Shown here piece after piece: positions 1 to 7,759 of a stretch of 64,000 nt of DNA. Where the stretch lies: contig NZ_KI632511.1 in NCBI RefSeq assembly GCF_000504285.1, positions 1,919,372 to 1,983,371 on the forward strand, written 5' to 3'. The notes under the pieces are model-generated. The model worked only from the letters and a program-made list of their open reading frames with translations, had not been told where the DNA came from and made no database searches. This DNA comes from Actinospica robiniae DSM 44927 (GTDB lineage Bacteria > Actinomycetota > Actinomycetes > Streptomycetales > Catenulisporaceae). A program made the translations under genes and the position numbers. The stretch's first letter is position 1; every line of letters starts with the position of its first letter.

Positions 1-3000
1 TTGTCGATCTGCGCGCTGCCAGCCGTGATCGGCGCGGTGACCACGAGGTCGTCGGTGTCGTCGTGCTTGATGAAGTCGGACGAGGTGCCTCCGGCCGTGG
101 TCTGCAACGACACCAGCGGCCCCGCGTCCAGTGCGAACTTGTTGTCCGTGCCGGGCGTGGCGTTGGCGACGATGAAGTCGGAGCAGTTGCTGTCCGTGTC
201 GTTGCCGTCGGGGAAGCGGCTCGCGCTCTTACCCACGCCGCTGGCCAAGGCCGGCGTGGGTACTGTGCAGCCGCTGCCCGTGCCGCCCTGGTAGCCCTCC
301 GCGGCAGACGGGTCGACCAGGAGGCCGTAGTCGAGACTGTCGGCGACGAGGCCGTGGTCGTCCTGCAGCACCATCGCGCCGGCACTGGTGGACAGAGCCG
401 GTCCACCGAACCACTGGTCGGGCGTGGGCGAACCCTGATATCCCGCCGTGGTGACCTTGGTGTCGCGTACAGGAGCGTTGATCGCCTGCTTGTGTGCCAA
501 GGGGTGGTCGAGCACGATCCCGGCGCCCAAGGCCTGAACCGGTTCGTCGCTCGAGTGCGCGAAGTGCGTCGCCGGCGTGAAGCTGATTCCGGTCCCCCGG
601 TCGCTGAACGGAAGGTTCGACGAGTGGTTCTGGGTCAGCGGGGCCGTCAGACCGAGCCCGGTGCCGTTCGCGCCGGCCGTCCCGACCGTGGCGACGGTGA
701 TGGTCTCGGTTTGCTTGCCGATGTCCAGCCGGATCTTGTCGCCCGCCGAGATGTTGGCGGTCGACGAGACCTTGACGACGCTCGCGCCGGCGGCTGCTGC
801 TGCGGCCAACCGCGCCTGGGTGCCTGCCGTGCCGACCGCGCTCACGGTGGCCACCTCAAGCTTGCTGCCGTAGCCGATCGAGACCTTCTGCCCGACGGTG
901 AAACCCGTGGTGCTCGTGACCGGGACGTTGGTCGAGCCGGCGGGAATCGTGATCGGACCGTCCGGTACGGGCTGCCACAGCGGCGTGTTGCCCGTCGCCG
1001 CAGTGCCCTGACCGATGATCGTCGCGTTGTTACCCTTGCCGGACGAGTCGACGGCGGTGGCGCCTCCGGTCTCGTCGAACTTGTAGTCGGCGACGTCGCC
1101 CGCGCCGGCCTGGCCACCGGCCAGTGCGGCGATCTCGGCCGGTGACAGCGCCGTGTCGTAGATGTTGAAGTCGTCGACCGCGGCATCGAGGAACGGGTCT
1201 GCGTACTGCGAGCGCCCGATCCAGTTCTGGTTGGTGTTGCCGAGGCTGGACGGGTGAAGCGTCATGTTCGGGTTGGTCGCCACCGGCTTGCCGTCGAGGT
1301 AGAGCGTGCCGGTCGTGCCGGAGAGCGTCACCGCGACGTGCGACCACGTGTTCAGCGGAAGCTGACCGCCGCCGGTAAGCTGCTGCTCCCCTCCGCCTCC
1401 GCCCGTGGTTATCGCGAAGCGCAGTCCGGCGCCGCCGCCGTCGACCGTCATGAACATGTACGTGTTCTGGCCGGTGCCGAAGTCGAAGACGCGCGACCAG
1501 GTGGAGTCGACGGACGGGTTGACCCAGGCCGAGACGGTGAAGTCGGACAGGCCGCTGACGATTCCGGTGGGCAGGCTGACGTATTCGTTGGCGCCGTTCA
1601 GCTTCACCGCGTTCCCCAGTTCCCCGGAGACCCGCGGCCCGGTCGCGCCGACCGAGGGGATGGCGGCGATCTTCGCGGTCTCGGCCGTGCGGCCGGTGCC
1701 GATCACGACCGGGTCCCCGACGCTCATCCCGGCCGTGCTGCGGACGTTGAGCGTGGAGTCGCCCGCCTCGGCCGGCGCGGCGAGCCCTGAATCGGCCAGG
1801 GCGAGCAGGTAGTGGCCGTCGGCCGGGATGGTGGTGCCGTCCGGAATCGTGACCGTGGAGAAGACCGCCTGCCCCGACGGGTGCTCGGTCAGCGTCCAGC
1901 CGGAGACGTCGATGGCGTGCGCGGAGGCGTTGGCGAGCTCGACGTAGGAGTTCGTCGAGTCGTCCGCCGTGCCGATCCGGAACTCGTTGATCTTGATCGG
2001 GCTGTCGTTGCGAACCTTCTCGGTCGTCGTCGCCTCGCCGTTGGGCTCGCCCCTCCTGCCCCACTCGGCTCTGCCGTCCAGATCACCGTTGAACGCCTCC
2101 TTACCCGAGGTGACGGTGAAGGTCGCGCTCACGCTCGCACCGGGTGCGACAGAGGAGAACGTGTCCGGCCCTTGTGCCTTCGCGGTCCAGCCGTGAGGGA
2201 CCGACAGCTTCAGCTTGAGGTCGTCCACGGCCGAGCCGGTGGTGTTCGTGAAGGTCTCGGCGACATCCTGGCTCGAGCGCGGCGCGAACGTCTGCAGGCC
2301 GGGCGGGTTGACGCTCGCCGAGCTCGGCGCCAGGGTCAACTGCTGCACGTTGTACTCGGCCGCGACGATGTTGGCCTGCACCTGCTGGTCAACGGCGTCC
2401 GAGGGGTACCCGGCCGTCATCACGCCTTCGTAGAACGTACCCTGCGAACCGTTGCTGTTGTCGCCGCCGTTGCCCAGGACGATGGCCCCCTGCTTCTGCA
2501 TCGGGTCATAGCTGGAGTCGACACGCGGTCCATCGAACATCGTCGTCAGGTCACCCTGCTGCGCGTCGCCGCCGAGGCTCGCCCAGTGGTGCGGTTCGCC
2601 CTTGGCCACGGCCGTCACGAACCGGGAGGTGACGCTGGGCAGCTGTGCGCAGAGCTTCGAGCTACTTCCGGGGTTGACACATCCCACCAGGTTGTTCTCC
2701 TGGTCGGTCATGACCCACGGCCCGGGAGCGGCTCCGTGGTACCAGGAGGTGGCGTCGCCGAAGTAGCTCGTCTCCATCGTGCCGTTGCCGTCGTCGCGGC
2801 TGTCGATCTCGGCGTTGCCGTAGTCGAAGCAGCAGCCGCCGTTGTAGTGCTGACCGTCGACGATCCAGTACGTGCCCTCGGGCTGGTCGCCGGTCGCGAT
2901 TCCGGTGGTGTCGTTGTCGCGCAGGCCCATGCCGGGCTCGATGAACACGCCGTAAGCCTTGTGGCCGTTGATCGTGATCGGGGCCATGTCCGCGATCGGG

Positions 3001-3455
3001 AGGTTGTCGGCGCCACCCGTCGCCGGGCCGCTGAACGCTCCGCGAGGCGCCTGAGTCAGGTCGTTGTGCATCGGAGACTGGTCGTAGATGCGGGTGATGA
3101 CGCAGGTCGTGTCCGCGCAGAACCCGTCCTGCTCGGCGGCGTCGGCGTACCCGCCACGGCTCAGCAGGCCGATGTTCCTGGTCTTATGGTCGGACAGCCG
3201 CTGCACCTGGTAGAGCGGGCCGTTGTACGAGGCGTACAGCGCCCGGGTGGTGCTGTGGGCTGCGACGCAGGGAGTCCCGCCCGCGGCATAGATGTCGCAG
3301 GGGCCTTGCGCCTTGGGCGCGGTGGCTGAGGCGGCCGACGTGGCCGCCTGCGCCACGGTGCCCGTCGCGAGACCCGCGCCCATCAGCGCGAGCACGACCG
3401 CCGCCGCCGCGACGCGAGCCCTGCGCCGTATGCGCACGAACGATCGTCTGGACAT
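1..3455 (-). CDS. secreted GH54 alpha-L-arabinofuranosidase, multidomain, C-terminus outside window
   Basis: The protein removes arabinofuranosyl side chains from arabinoxylan or arabinan outside the cell. The start at 3455 gives a Tat/Sec-like leader (MSRRSFVRIRRRARVAAAAV, cleavage near residue 37 after AQA). Residues about 50-370 match the GH54 catalytic domain: CDIYAAGGTPCVAAHSTTRA at the start, then a Cys-rich centre with GGCCFDYGNAE, where the Glu is the likely nucleophile. Then follow a NEW3-like beta domain (about 375-480), a lamin-tail-like domain (485-550) and a LamG/concanavalin-like domain (605-770). Three short modules of about 40 residues with a GxxVGxxVxIGxG pattern link the domains. 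The frame stays open to the window edge, so the C-terminus is missing. No arabinose-binding ABFB domain is visible in the part seen. Two palindromic operators lie 100-131 bp upstream. Confidence 0.9.
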   Translation of the reverse strand, partial: MSRRSFVRIRRRARVAAAAVVLALMGAGLATGTVAQAATSAASATAPKAQGPCDIYAAGGTPCVAAHSTTRALYASYNGPLYQVQRLSDHKTRNIGLLSRGGYADAAEQDGFCADTTCVITRIYDQSPMHNDLTQAPRGAFSGPATGGADNLPIADMAPITINGHKAYGVFIEPGMGLRDNDTTGIATGDQPEGTYWIVDGQHYNGGCCFDYGNAEIDSRDDGNGTMETSYFGDATSWYHGAAPGPWVMTDQENNLVGCVNPGSSSKLCAQLPSVTSRFVTAVAKGEPHHWASLGGDAQQGDLTTMFDGPRVDSSYDPMQKQGAIVLGNGGDNSNGSQGTFYEGVMTAGYPSDAVDQQVQANIVAAEYNVQQLTLAPSSASVNPPGLQTFAPRSSQDVAETFTNTTGSAVDDLKLKLSVPHGWTAKAQGPDTFSSVAPGASVSATFTVTSGKEAFNGDLDGRAEWGRRGEPNGEATTTEKVRNDSPIKINEFRIGTADDSTNSYVELANASAHAIDVSGWTLTEHPSGQAVFSTVTIPDGTTIPADGHYLLALADSGLAAPAEAGDSTLNVRSTAGMSVGDPVVIGTGRTAETAKIAAIPSVGATGPRVSGELGNAVKLNGANEYVSLPTGIVSGLSDFTVSAWVNPSVDSTWSRVFDFGTGQNTYMFMTVDGGGAGLRFAITTGGGGGEQQLTGGGQLPLNTWSHVAVTLSGTTGTLYLDGKPVATNPNMTLHPSSLGNTNQNWIGRSQYADPFLDAAVDDFNIYDTALSPAEIAALAGGQAGAGDVADYKFDETGGATAVDSSGKGNNATIIGQGTAATGNTPLWQPVPDGPITIPAGSTNVPVTSTTGFTVGQKVSIGYGSKLEVATVSAVGTAGTQARLAAAAAAGASVVKVSSTANISAGDKIRLDIGKQTETITVATVGTAGANGTGLGLTAPLTQNHSSNLPFSDRGTGISFTPATHFAHSSDEPVQALGAGIVLDHPLAHKQAINAPVRDTKVTTAGYQGSPTPDQWFGGPALSTSAGAMVLQDDHGLVADSLDYGLLVDPSAAEGYQGGTGSGCTVPTPALASGVGKSASRFPDGNDTDSNCSDFIVANATPGTDNKFALDAGPLVSLQTTAGGTSSDFIKHDDTDDLVVTAPITAGSAQID

Positions 3456-3554
3456 TAATGATCGAGCATCCACTGGAACTCCTTCGTCCCCTGATCAGAT
3501 GACGTACTTCGCACCCACGGAGGCATTTATGGCCAAGTGCCCTGGTCAGCGCGT

Positions 3555-3586
3555 TGTTAGCGCTAACATTTTGTTAGCGCTAACAA
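3555..3586. promoter_or_regulatory. tandem LacI-family operators upstream of GH54
   Basis: Two palindromes, TGTTAGCGCTAACA (3555-3568) and TTGTTAGCGCTAACAA (3571-3586), have centres 17 bp apart. The central CG and the perfect dyad are typical of LacI-family repressor sites in front of actinobacterial glycoside hydrolase genes. They face the arabinofuranosidase start at 3455, and the MFS gene on the other side ends at 3757, so the hydrolase is the only plausible target. The rest of 3456-3756 holds no credible gene. Confidence 0.8.
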
Positions 3587-3756
3587 TCCTGCTGCCAGGA
3601 TGACGACACCTGGAACCTCCGTCGGTGGGTTGATGCGCGAGCAGCGCGATGCTCTTCACTATCACCCGTCACTGATGTTGCGTCAAGGCTTCGCACGAAA
3701 CACCGAGAGTGACCTTCGGGTGCGAAGGCTGATCGGCCGATGCGCGGTCGCGAGGC

Positions 3757-5316
3757 TCACCCCTGCGCACCCGTTCGCTCGGGACGGGGCTCGAGCGGCG
3801 GGCCGCCCACCGCGCAGTGTCTCTTGCAGGCGGGTTCACGAGGCTCGGCGTGTGCCTCCTGCACCGGGAGTTTGGTGGGGATACCGACGAAGGCGATCGC
3901 CGCGCCGAGCACGAGCAGCCCCGCGCAGATCAGCATGGCCCTGTGATACATCGGCGCGAGGTCCGCGGCGACGGTGAGGCTGCCGCTGCCCAGCCCCGCG
4001 ACGAGCGGCAGCGTCGCGACGGCGAGCAGGCCCGCGGCACGCGCCACGGCGTTGTTCACGCCGCTCGCGATGCCCGCGTGGCGCTCGTCGACCGAGCCCA
4101 GCGCCGTCGCGGTCAACGGCGCGACACACACCGCGAGCCCCAGGCCGAACACGACGACCGCCGGCAGCACGTCGCGCGGGTAGGTCGCATGCGCGCCGAT
4201 CCGGGAGAAGAGCAGCAGCGACCCGGCGCAGATCAGCGGGCCGGCAGTCATCTGCACGCGTGGCCCGATCCGCTGGGCGAGCGCTCCGGACCGTGCCGAG
4301 AGCAGCAGCATCAACACCGTGATCGGCAACAGCGAGACGCCGGCGCTGAGCGCGGTGAAGCCGACCACGACCTGCAGGTTGAGCACCGCCAGAAACAGCA
4401 CGCCGCCGAAACCCGCGTAAACCACGAACGTGACGAGGTTCGCGGCGCTGAACGCTCGGCGGTGGAAGACCTCCAGCGGAAGCATCGGCTGGCGCACATG
4501 CCGCTCCGCGAAGACGAACCCGACGAGCCCCGCCACTCCGATCATCAGGGAGGCGAACACGAGCGGGCTGGTCGCGCCGTGTTCCGGCCACGCGGTGAAC
4601 CCGTAGGTAAGCCCCGCCAGGCCGAGCGCCGCGGTCGCCACGCCGACCACGTCGAGGCTCCGAGCGGCCTCGGGATCGCGCGATTCCGGCACGTGCCGCA
4701 TCGAGACGAAACAGACCACGGCCGCGATCGGAACGTTGATCAGGAAAACCAGCCGCCACGTCGCGGCCTGCACGAGCCAGCCGCCCAGGAACGGCCCGAT
4801 GGCTCCGGCCACTCCGCCGAGCCCGGACCACGCCCCGATGGCGCGGGCGCGGTCGGCGGGCCGGAAGGAGGCCTCGATGATCGCCAAGGAGCCCGGAGCC
4901 AGCAGCGCTCCGCCGATGCCCTGGAAGACCCGTGCGGTGATCAGCACGTCGACGTTCGGGGAGAGCGCGCACAGCAGCGAGGCGCACGCGAACCACGTCG
5001 CGCCGATAACGAACGTCCGGCGGCGCCCGAACCGGTCGCCGAGCGAACCGCCGAGCAGGATCAGGGACGCGAGGCTGAGCGTGTAGCCGTTGACCACCCA
5101 TTGGAGCGGCGCGGTCGCCGCGTGGAACTGGGCACCGATGTGCGGGAGCGCGATGTTGACGACCGTCGCGTCGAGGAAGGCCATGCCGGAGCCCAGGATG
5201 GTGGCGACCAGCACCCACCACCCGTCGGCCCGGCCATAGCGCACCTGCCCGGCCCGGCCCCCGGGCGCGTCGTGCGCACCGGCGTCCCGTGCCGCCTCGC
5301 CGCCGCTTCCGGCCAC
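3757..5316 (-). CDS. MFS drug efflux transporter, DHA2 (EmrB/QacA) type
   Basis: This is a membrane proton antiporter of the 14-helix DHA2 family, exporting drugs or other small hydrophobic molecules. The sequence shows FLDATVVNIALPHIG in helix 1, GDRFGRRRTF in the loop after helix 2 (motif A), and GPFLGGWLVQAATWRLVFL, matching the family motif C region. The length of 519 aa is normal. The GTG start at 5316 has a GGGAG ribosome site 5 bp ahead. The last about 25 residues are charged and rich in Arg and Glu, with no known meaning. The gene stands alone: the nearest genes are the arabinofuranosidase operator region downstream and element A upstream. Substrate cannot be read from sequence. Confidence 0.88.
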   Translation of the reverse strand: MAGSGGEAARDAGAHDAPGGRAGQVRYGRADGWWVLVATILGSGMAFLDATVVNIALPHIGAQFHAATAPLQWVVNGYTLSLASLILLGGSLGDRFGRRRTFVIGATWFACASLLCALSPNVDVLITARVFQGIGGALLAPGSLAIIEASFRPADRARAIGAWSGLGGVAGAIGPFLGGWLVQAATWRLVFLINVPIAAVVCFVSMRHVPESRDPEAARSLDVVGVATAALGLAGLTYGFTAWPEHGATSPLVFASLMIGVAGLVGFVFAERHVRQPMLPLEVFHRRAFSAANLVTFVVYAGFGGVLFLAVLNLQVVVGFTALSAGVSLLPITVLMLLLSARSGALAQRIGPRVQMTAGPLICAGSLLLFSRIGAHATYPRDVLPAVVVFGLGLAVCVAPLTATALGSVDERHAGIASGVNNAVARAAGLLAVATLPLVAGLGSGSLTVAADLAPMYHRAMLICAGLLVLGAAIAFVGIPTKLPVQEAHAEPREPACKRHCAVGGPPLEPRPERTGAQG

Positions 5317-5768
5317 ATCGTCTCCCGCGTTCGAGCCGCCCGAGCCGGAGCCCGGCGGCAGGGCCTGTCCAGGGTCCGGGCTTCGCCGTGTGCACCAGCA
5401 TATAGAGCAGGATCAGGGCGCATACCGGTGCATCGGCTCGGCAATGGTGTGATCGCGACCCGATCGGGCCCTAACTCGATTTGATGATCGACTGAGTGCT
5501 TGTGGGGCGTGATGGCCTGTCGGATCGGGGTGTCGTCGGGTGCGGGCGACCGCTTCGCGTCGCCCGGTTTCGTTTACCCACCCTGCCCACCCGTTGCGTT
5601 GGCAGGGACGGCTGGGGCTTCAAGATCTCGCCTCCGGCGGGGGCCTTCCCTCGGAGGGATTGCCGGGGCCTGTGGGGTGCTGGCGCGGCGGGGCGGGCTG
5701 AGGTTCGGGGTGGTCGGATGTCGGGGGCGTGTTCCCTCCTCGGCCGGTCCCCGGAGGCAATCAGGAAC

Positions 5769-5841
5769 CTGCCGGGAGCTCAAGCGGCGGCGGCTTCCGC
5801 TCATGCTCGATCCTGCATCGCGCCGCTTGACCTCCCGGCAG
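5769..5841. repeat. conserved stem-loop in left arm of element A
   Basis: A 21-bp stem (CTGCCGGGAGCTCAAGCGGCG pairing, with one mismatch, with the copy at 5821-5841) encloses a loop with a smaller CATGC...GCATC dyad. The same structure with a different loop occurs at 6546-6618, 50970-51042 and 53830-53902. The sequence outside the stem (CTCCTCGG and CCGAGGAG) pairs too, so the full structure exceeds 150 nt. Confidence 0.75.
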
Positions 5842-6545
5842 AACCCTGATCGGGCTTCGCCTGCCCGACCGAGGAGAGAACCCACCCCCTGAGGGTCCGG
5901 TGCGAGCTGCGCTCGGGCCGAGTCTCGGCGCGTGGCCCGGCCACGCTCGGTGCGGAAGGATCCTGCATCACCCTGATCCGACCATCGCGGCAGAATCCCA
6001 CAGGCCGGCCGCGCTCGATCCGAAAGGATCCTGCATCGCCGCGATCCGGTGCCAACCCGATCCTCGATTCGCGCGGAGGTCGGTGCTCCGGTCGTACCTG
6101 CCGTCGAATTCTGCATCGCCCCGATCGGCTCCACCCGGTGCTCACGCACTGCACAGGATCGCGCGGCCCGGCCGCACCCCGAGGGGAAATCCTGCACCGT
6201 CTTCGGCCACACCCCCGATGCCATCTGACCAGCCACCCCGTCCACCCTCCCGTCACAAGCCCCGACAACCCCCGTACTCCTCCATACTAGACGCCACCAC
6301 CGACAAAAGCCGCGTATCCAGCCTTTGCCGGAAAAGAAAAATATTGGAGATTCCGGGCACTCGGGCGCGCTCCCCGGCGTTGAAGAAGTAGAGAAGAAGA
6401 CGGCGGCCCAGAACGGCAATGCAAGATTCTTCCGCATCGAGCGCGACCGGGCCACCGGACAGGACCCGGCCCGAGCGCAGCTCACACCGCTCCCCCAGGG
6501 GGTGGGCTCTCTCCTCGGTCGGGCAGGCGAAGCCCGATCAGGGTT

Positions 6546-6618
6546 CTGCCGGGAGGTCAAGCGGCGCGATGCAAGATCCAGCATCAACGGAAACCACCGC
6601 CGCTTGACCTCCCGGCAG
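6546..6618. repeat. conserved stem-loop in right arm of element A
   Basis: The stem CTGCCGGGAGGTCAAGCGGC (from 6546) pairs perfectly with its complement ending at 6618. The loop contains GATGC...GCATC. It is the inverted counterpart of the 5769-5841 stem-loop. The flanking CTCTCCTCGGTCGG and CCGACCGAGGAGAG extend the pairing. Confidence 0.78.
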
Positions 6619-6944
6619 GTTCCTGATTGCCTCCGGGGACCGACCGAGGAGAGAGCACGCCCCCGGCACCCGACCACCCCGAACCTCAGCCCGCCCCGCC
6701 CCGCCAGCACCCACGCGACCCCGGCATTCTCTCCGAGGGAAGGGCCCGCGCCGGAGGCGAAAGCCTGAAACCCCAGCCCACCCGCCCACGCAACGGGTGG
6801 ACGGGTGGAAGCAAACCCGGGCGAAGCGAAGCGGCCGCCCGCACCATGATGACCACCCAGCCGATCATCAACTCGCTGTAGAGCCGGGCCTCCCGGTATT
6901 TCACGGCACGCATGGGCTGTGCGAGGGCGGTTATCGGATGAAGC

Positions 6945-7088
6945 ATGACTACTTCGCCTGCTGCAGTGCGCACTCATCGCGACCGCTGGACTGAGGCGTT
7001 CGACTGGATCTATGCCCTGACTATCCTGACGCGAGTGCTCGGGGCATCCGCGATCCTCCTGCTCGCCACGCAGCAGAGCGGCTACTGA
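6945..7088 (+). CDS. possible small membrane peptide (47 aa)
   Basis: The frame gives a 47-residue peptide with an Arg/Trp-rich front (HRDRWTEAFDW) and one hydrophobic segment (residues about 22-41, ALTILTRVLGASAILLLA) that could span a membrane. It begins 74 bp after element A, and its end overlaps the end of the convergent gene at 7082 by 7 bp. No strong ribosome binding site is seen ahead of the ATG. It is not recognised and could be chance. Confidence 0.3.
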   Translation: MTTSPAAVRTHRDRWTEAFDWIYALTILTRVLGASAILLLATQQSGY

Positions 7089-7627
7089 GATTCGCCATCA
7101 CTGACATGGCCGAGGATCGTCCAACCGGCCGAGAACCACAGGGTCAGCGCACAGCCGACACCCACCAGTGTGTATACGGCTGCTTGCGAAAGGCCCGCGG
7201 CTCGCGCGATGAGCCCGGCGACTCCCACCGCGGTGAGCACGGCGCCTGGAGCAGCGAGGCGGGGCTTGGCGAAGACACGGGCCAGCGGAAAGAAGTGCAG
7301 ACCGACCACGATGGCGACCAGTGGCATGATCAGCCCGGGTTCTCCGCCGGCCCTGCAGGCTAGAACGATGACGGCGACGAGACTCCACTGCACGACGTTT
7401 ATCAGCTTAAACTGCCGCGATGTGGCGGCCGAGGCGGCCGATGGATAATCGGGCCTCTCGATGGCTTGCTCGGACGTAGGCTTGCGCGACAACCGCACCA
7501 AGGTGAGTGCGATCGCCAGGCCGAGTGTGCCCGCCACACCTATGGCGGCGCCCCCGTAATGGCCCAGTCCGGCAAGCAGCCAGCCCAACCCGAAAAACGC
7601 GTAGAACGGAACCCCCGACCTAGTCAC
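7082..7627 (-). CDS. membrane protein of unknown function
   Basis: The 181-residue protein has about six hydrophobic segments: residues 7-22, 26-43, 75-92, 99-120, 127-146 and 150-170. A charged cytoplasmic-type loop (SRKPTSEQAIERPDYPS) lies between the second and third. The pattern resembles small actinobacterial integral membrane proteins with no assigned role. No motif was recognised. It stands alone, reading toward element A. The hairpin at 7705-7740 separates it from the endoglucanase gene upstream. Confidence 0.6.
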   Translation of the reverse strand: MTRSGVPFYAFFGLGWLLAGLGHYGGAAIGVAGTLGLAIALTLVRLSRKPTSEQAIERPDYPSAASAATSRQFKLINVVQWSLVAVIVLACRAGGEPGLIMPLVAIVVGLHFFPLARVFAKPRLAAPGAVLTAVGVAGLIARAAGLSQAAVYTLVGVGCALTLWFSAGWTILGHVSDGESQ

Positions 7628-7704
7628 GGGCGCAAGTATGACAGCTGATACAGGTCGCTGTCGATTTCCATCGCAGTGCTCGTATGTGCGAAGTCTCGCG
7701 TGCG

Positions 7705-7740
7705 AACGAGGACCGGGTGGCGAACCCGGTCCTCGTTTTT
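7705..7740. terminator. hairpin terminator between endoglucanase and membrane protein genes
   Basis: A perfect 14-bp stem (AACGAGGACCGGGT with ACCCGGTCCTCGTT) closes a 5-base loop and is followed by a T run on the plus strand (7736-7740). The endoglucanase gene ends 20 bp to the right and reads into it on the minus strand, where the T run is absent. It therefore probably ends minus-strand transcripts as a plain hairpin and plus-strand transcripts as a classical terminator. Confidence 0.75.
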
Positions 7741-7759
7741 CTAGCGCATGGTGCCAGTT

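Larger units (their letters stand above)
5480..6871. mobile_element. element A: 1.39-kb palindromic mobile element without a gene
   Basis: Both ends carry the inverted repeat TTTGATGATCG / CGATCATCAA, and about 400 bp of the left end (5480-5900) is repeated inverted at the right end (about 6480-6871). Each arm contains a large stem-loop. The middle (about 5950-6420) has short repeats around ATCCTGCATC and GCGGCAGAATCCC. The same layout and sequence recur in 50672-54180 (element B). Open frames in both orientations exist only because the region is GC-rich; none looks like a protein. The flanks read AACTCGAT before the left end and AACTCGCT at the right end, a possible imperfect 8-bp target duplication. 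No transposase is encoded, so if mobile it needs help in trans. This element explains the gap between the genes ending at 5316 and starting at 6945. Confidence 0.75.

Noticed and set aside
5900-6420. short repeats in element A as a CRISPR array
   Set aside because: The repeats (around ATCCTGCATC) are short and unevenly spaced and no cas gene is nearby.
5574-6977. 467-residue open frame on the minus strand through element A
   Set aside because: It runs through both arms and stem-loops of a palindromic element, contains no protein motif, and similar frames exist on both strands and in element B.
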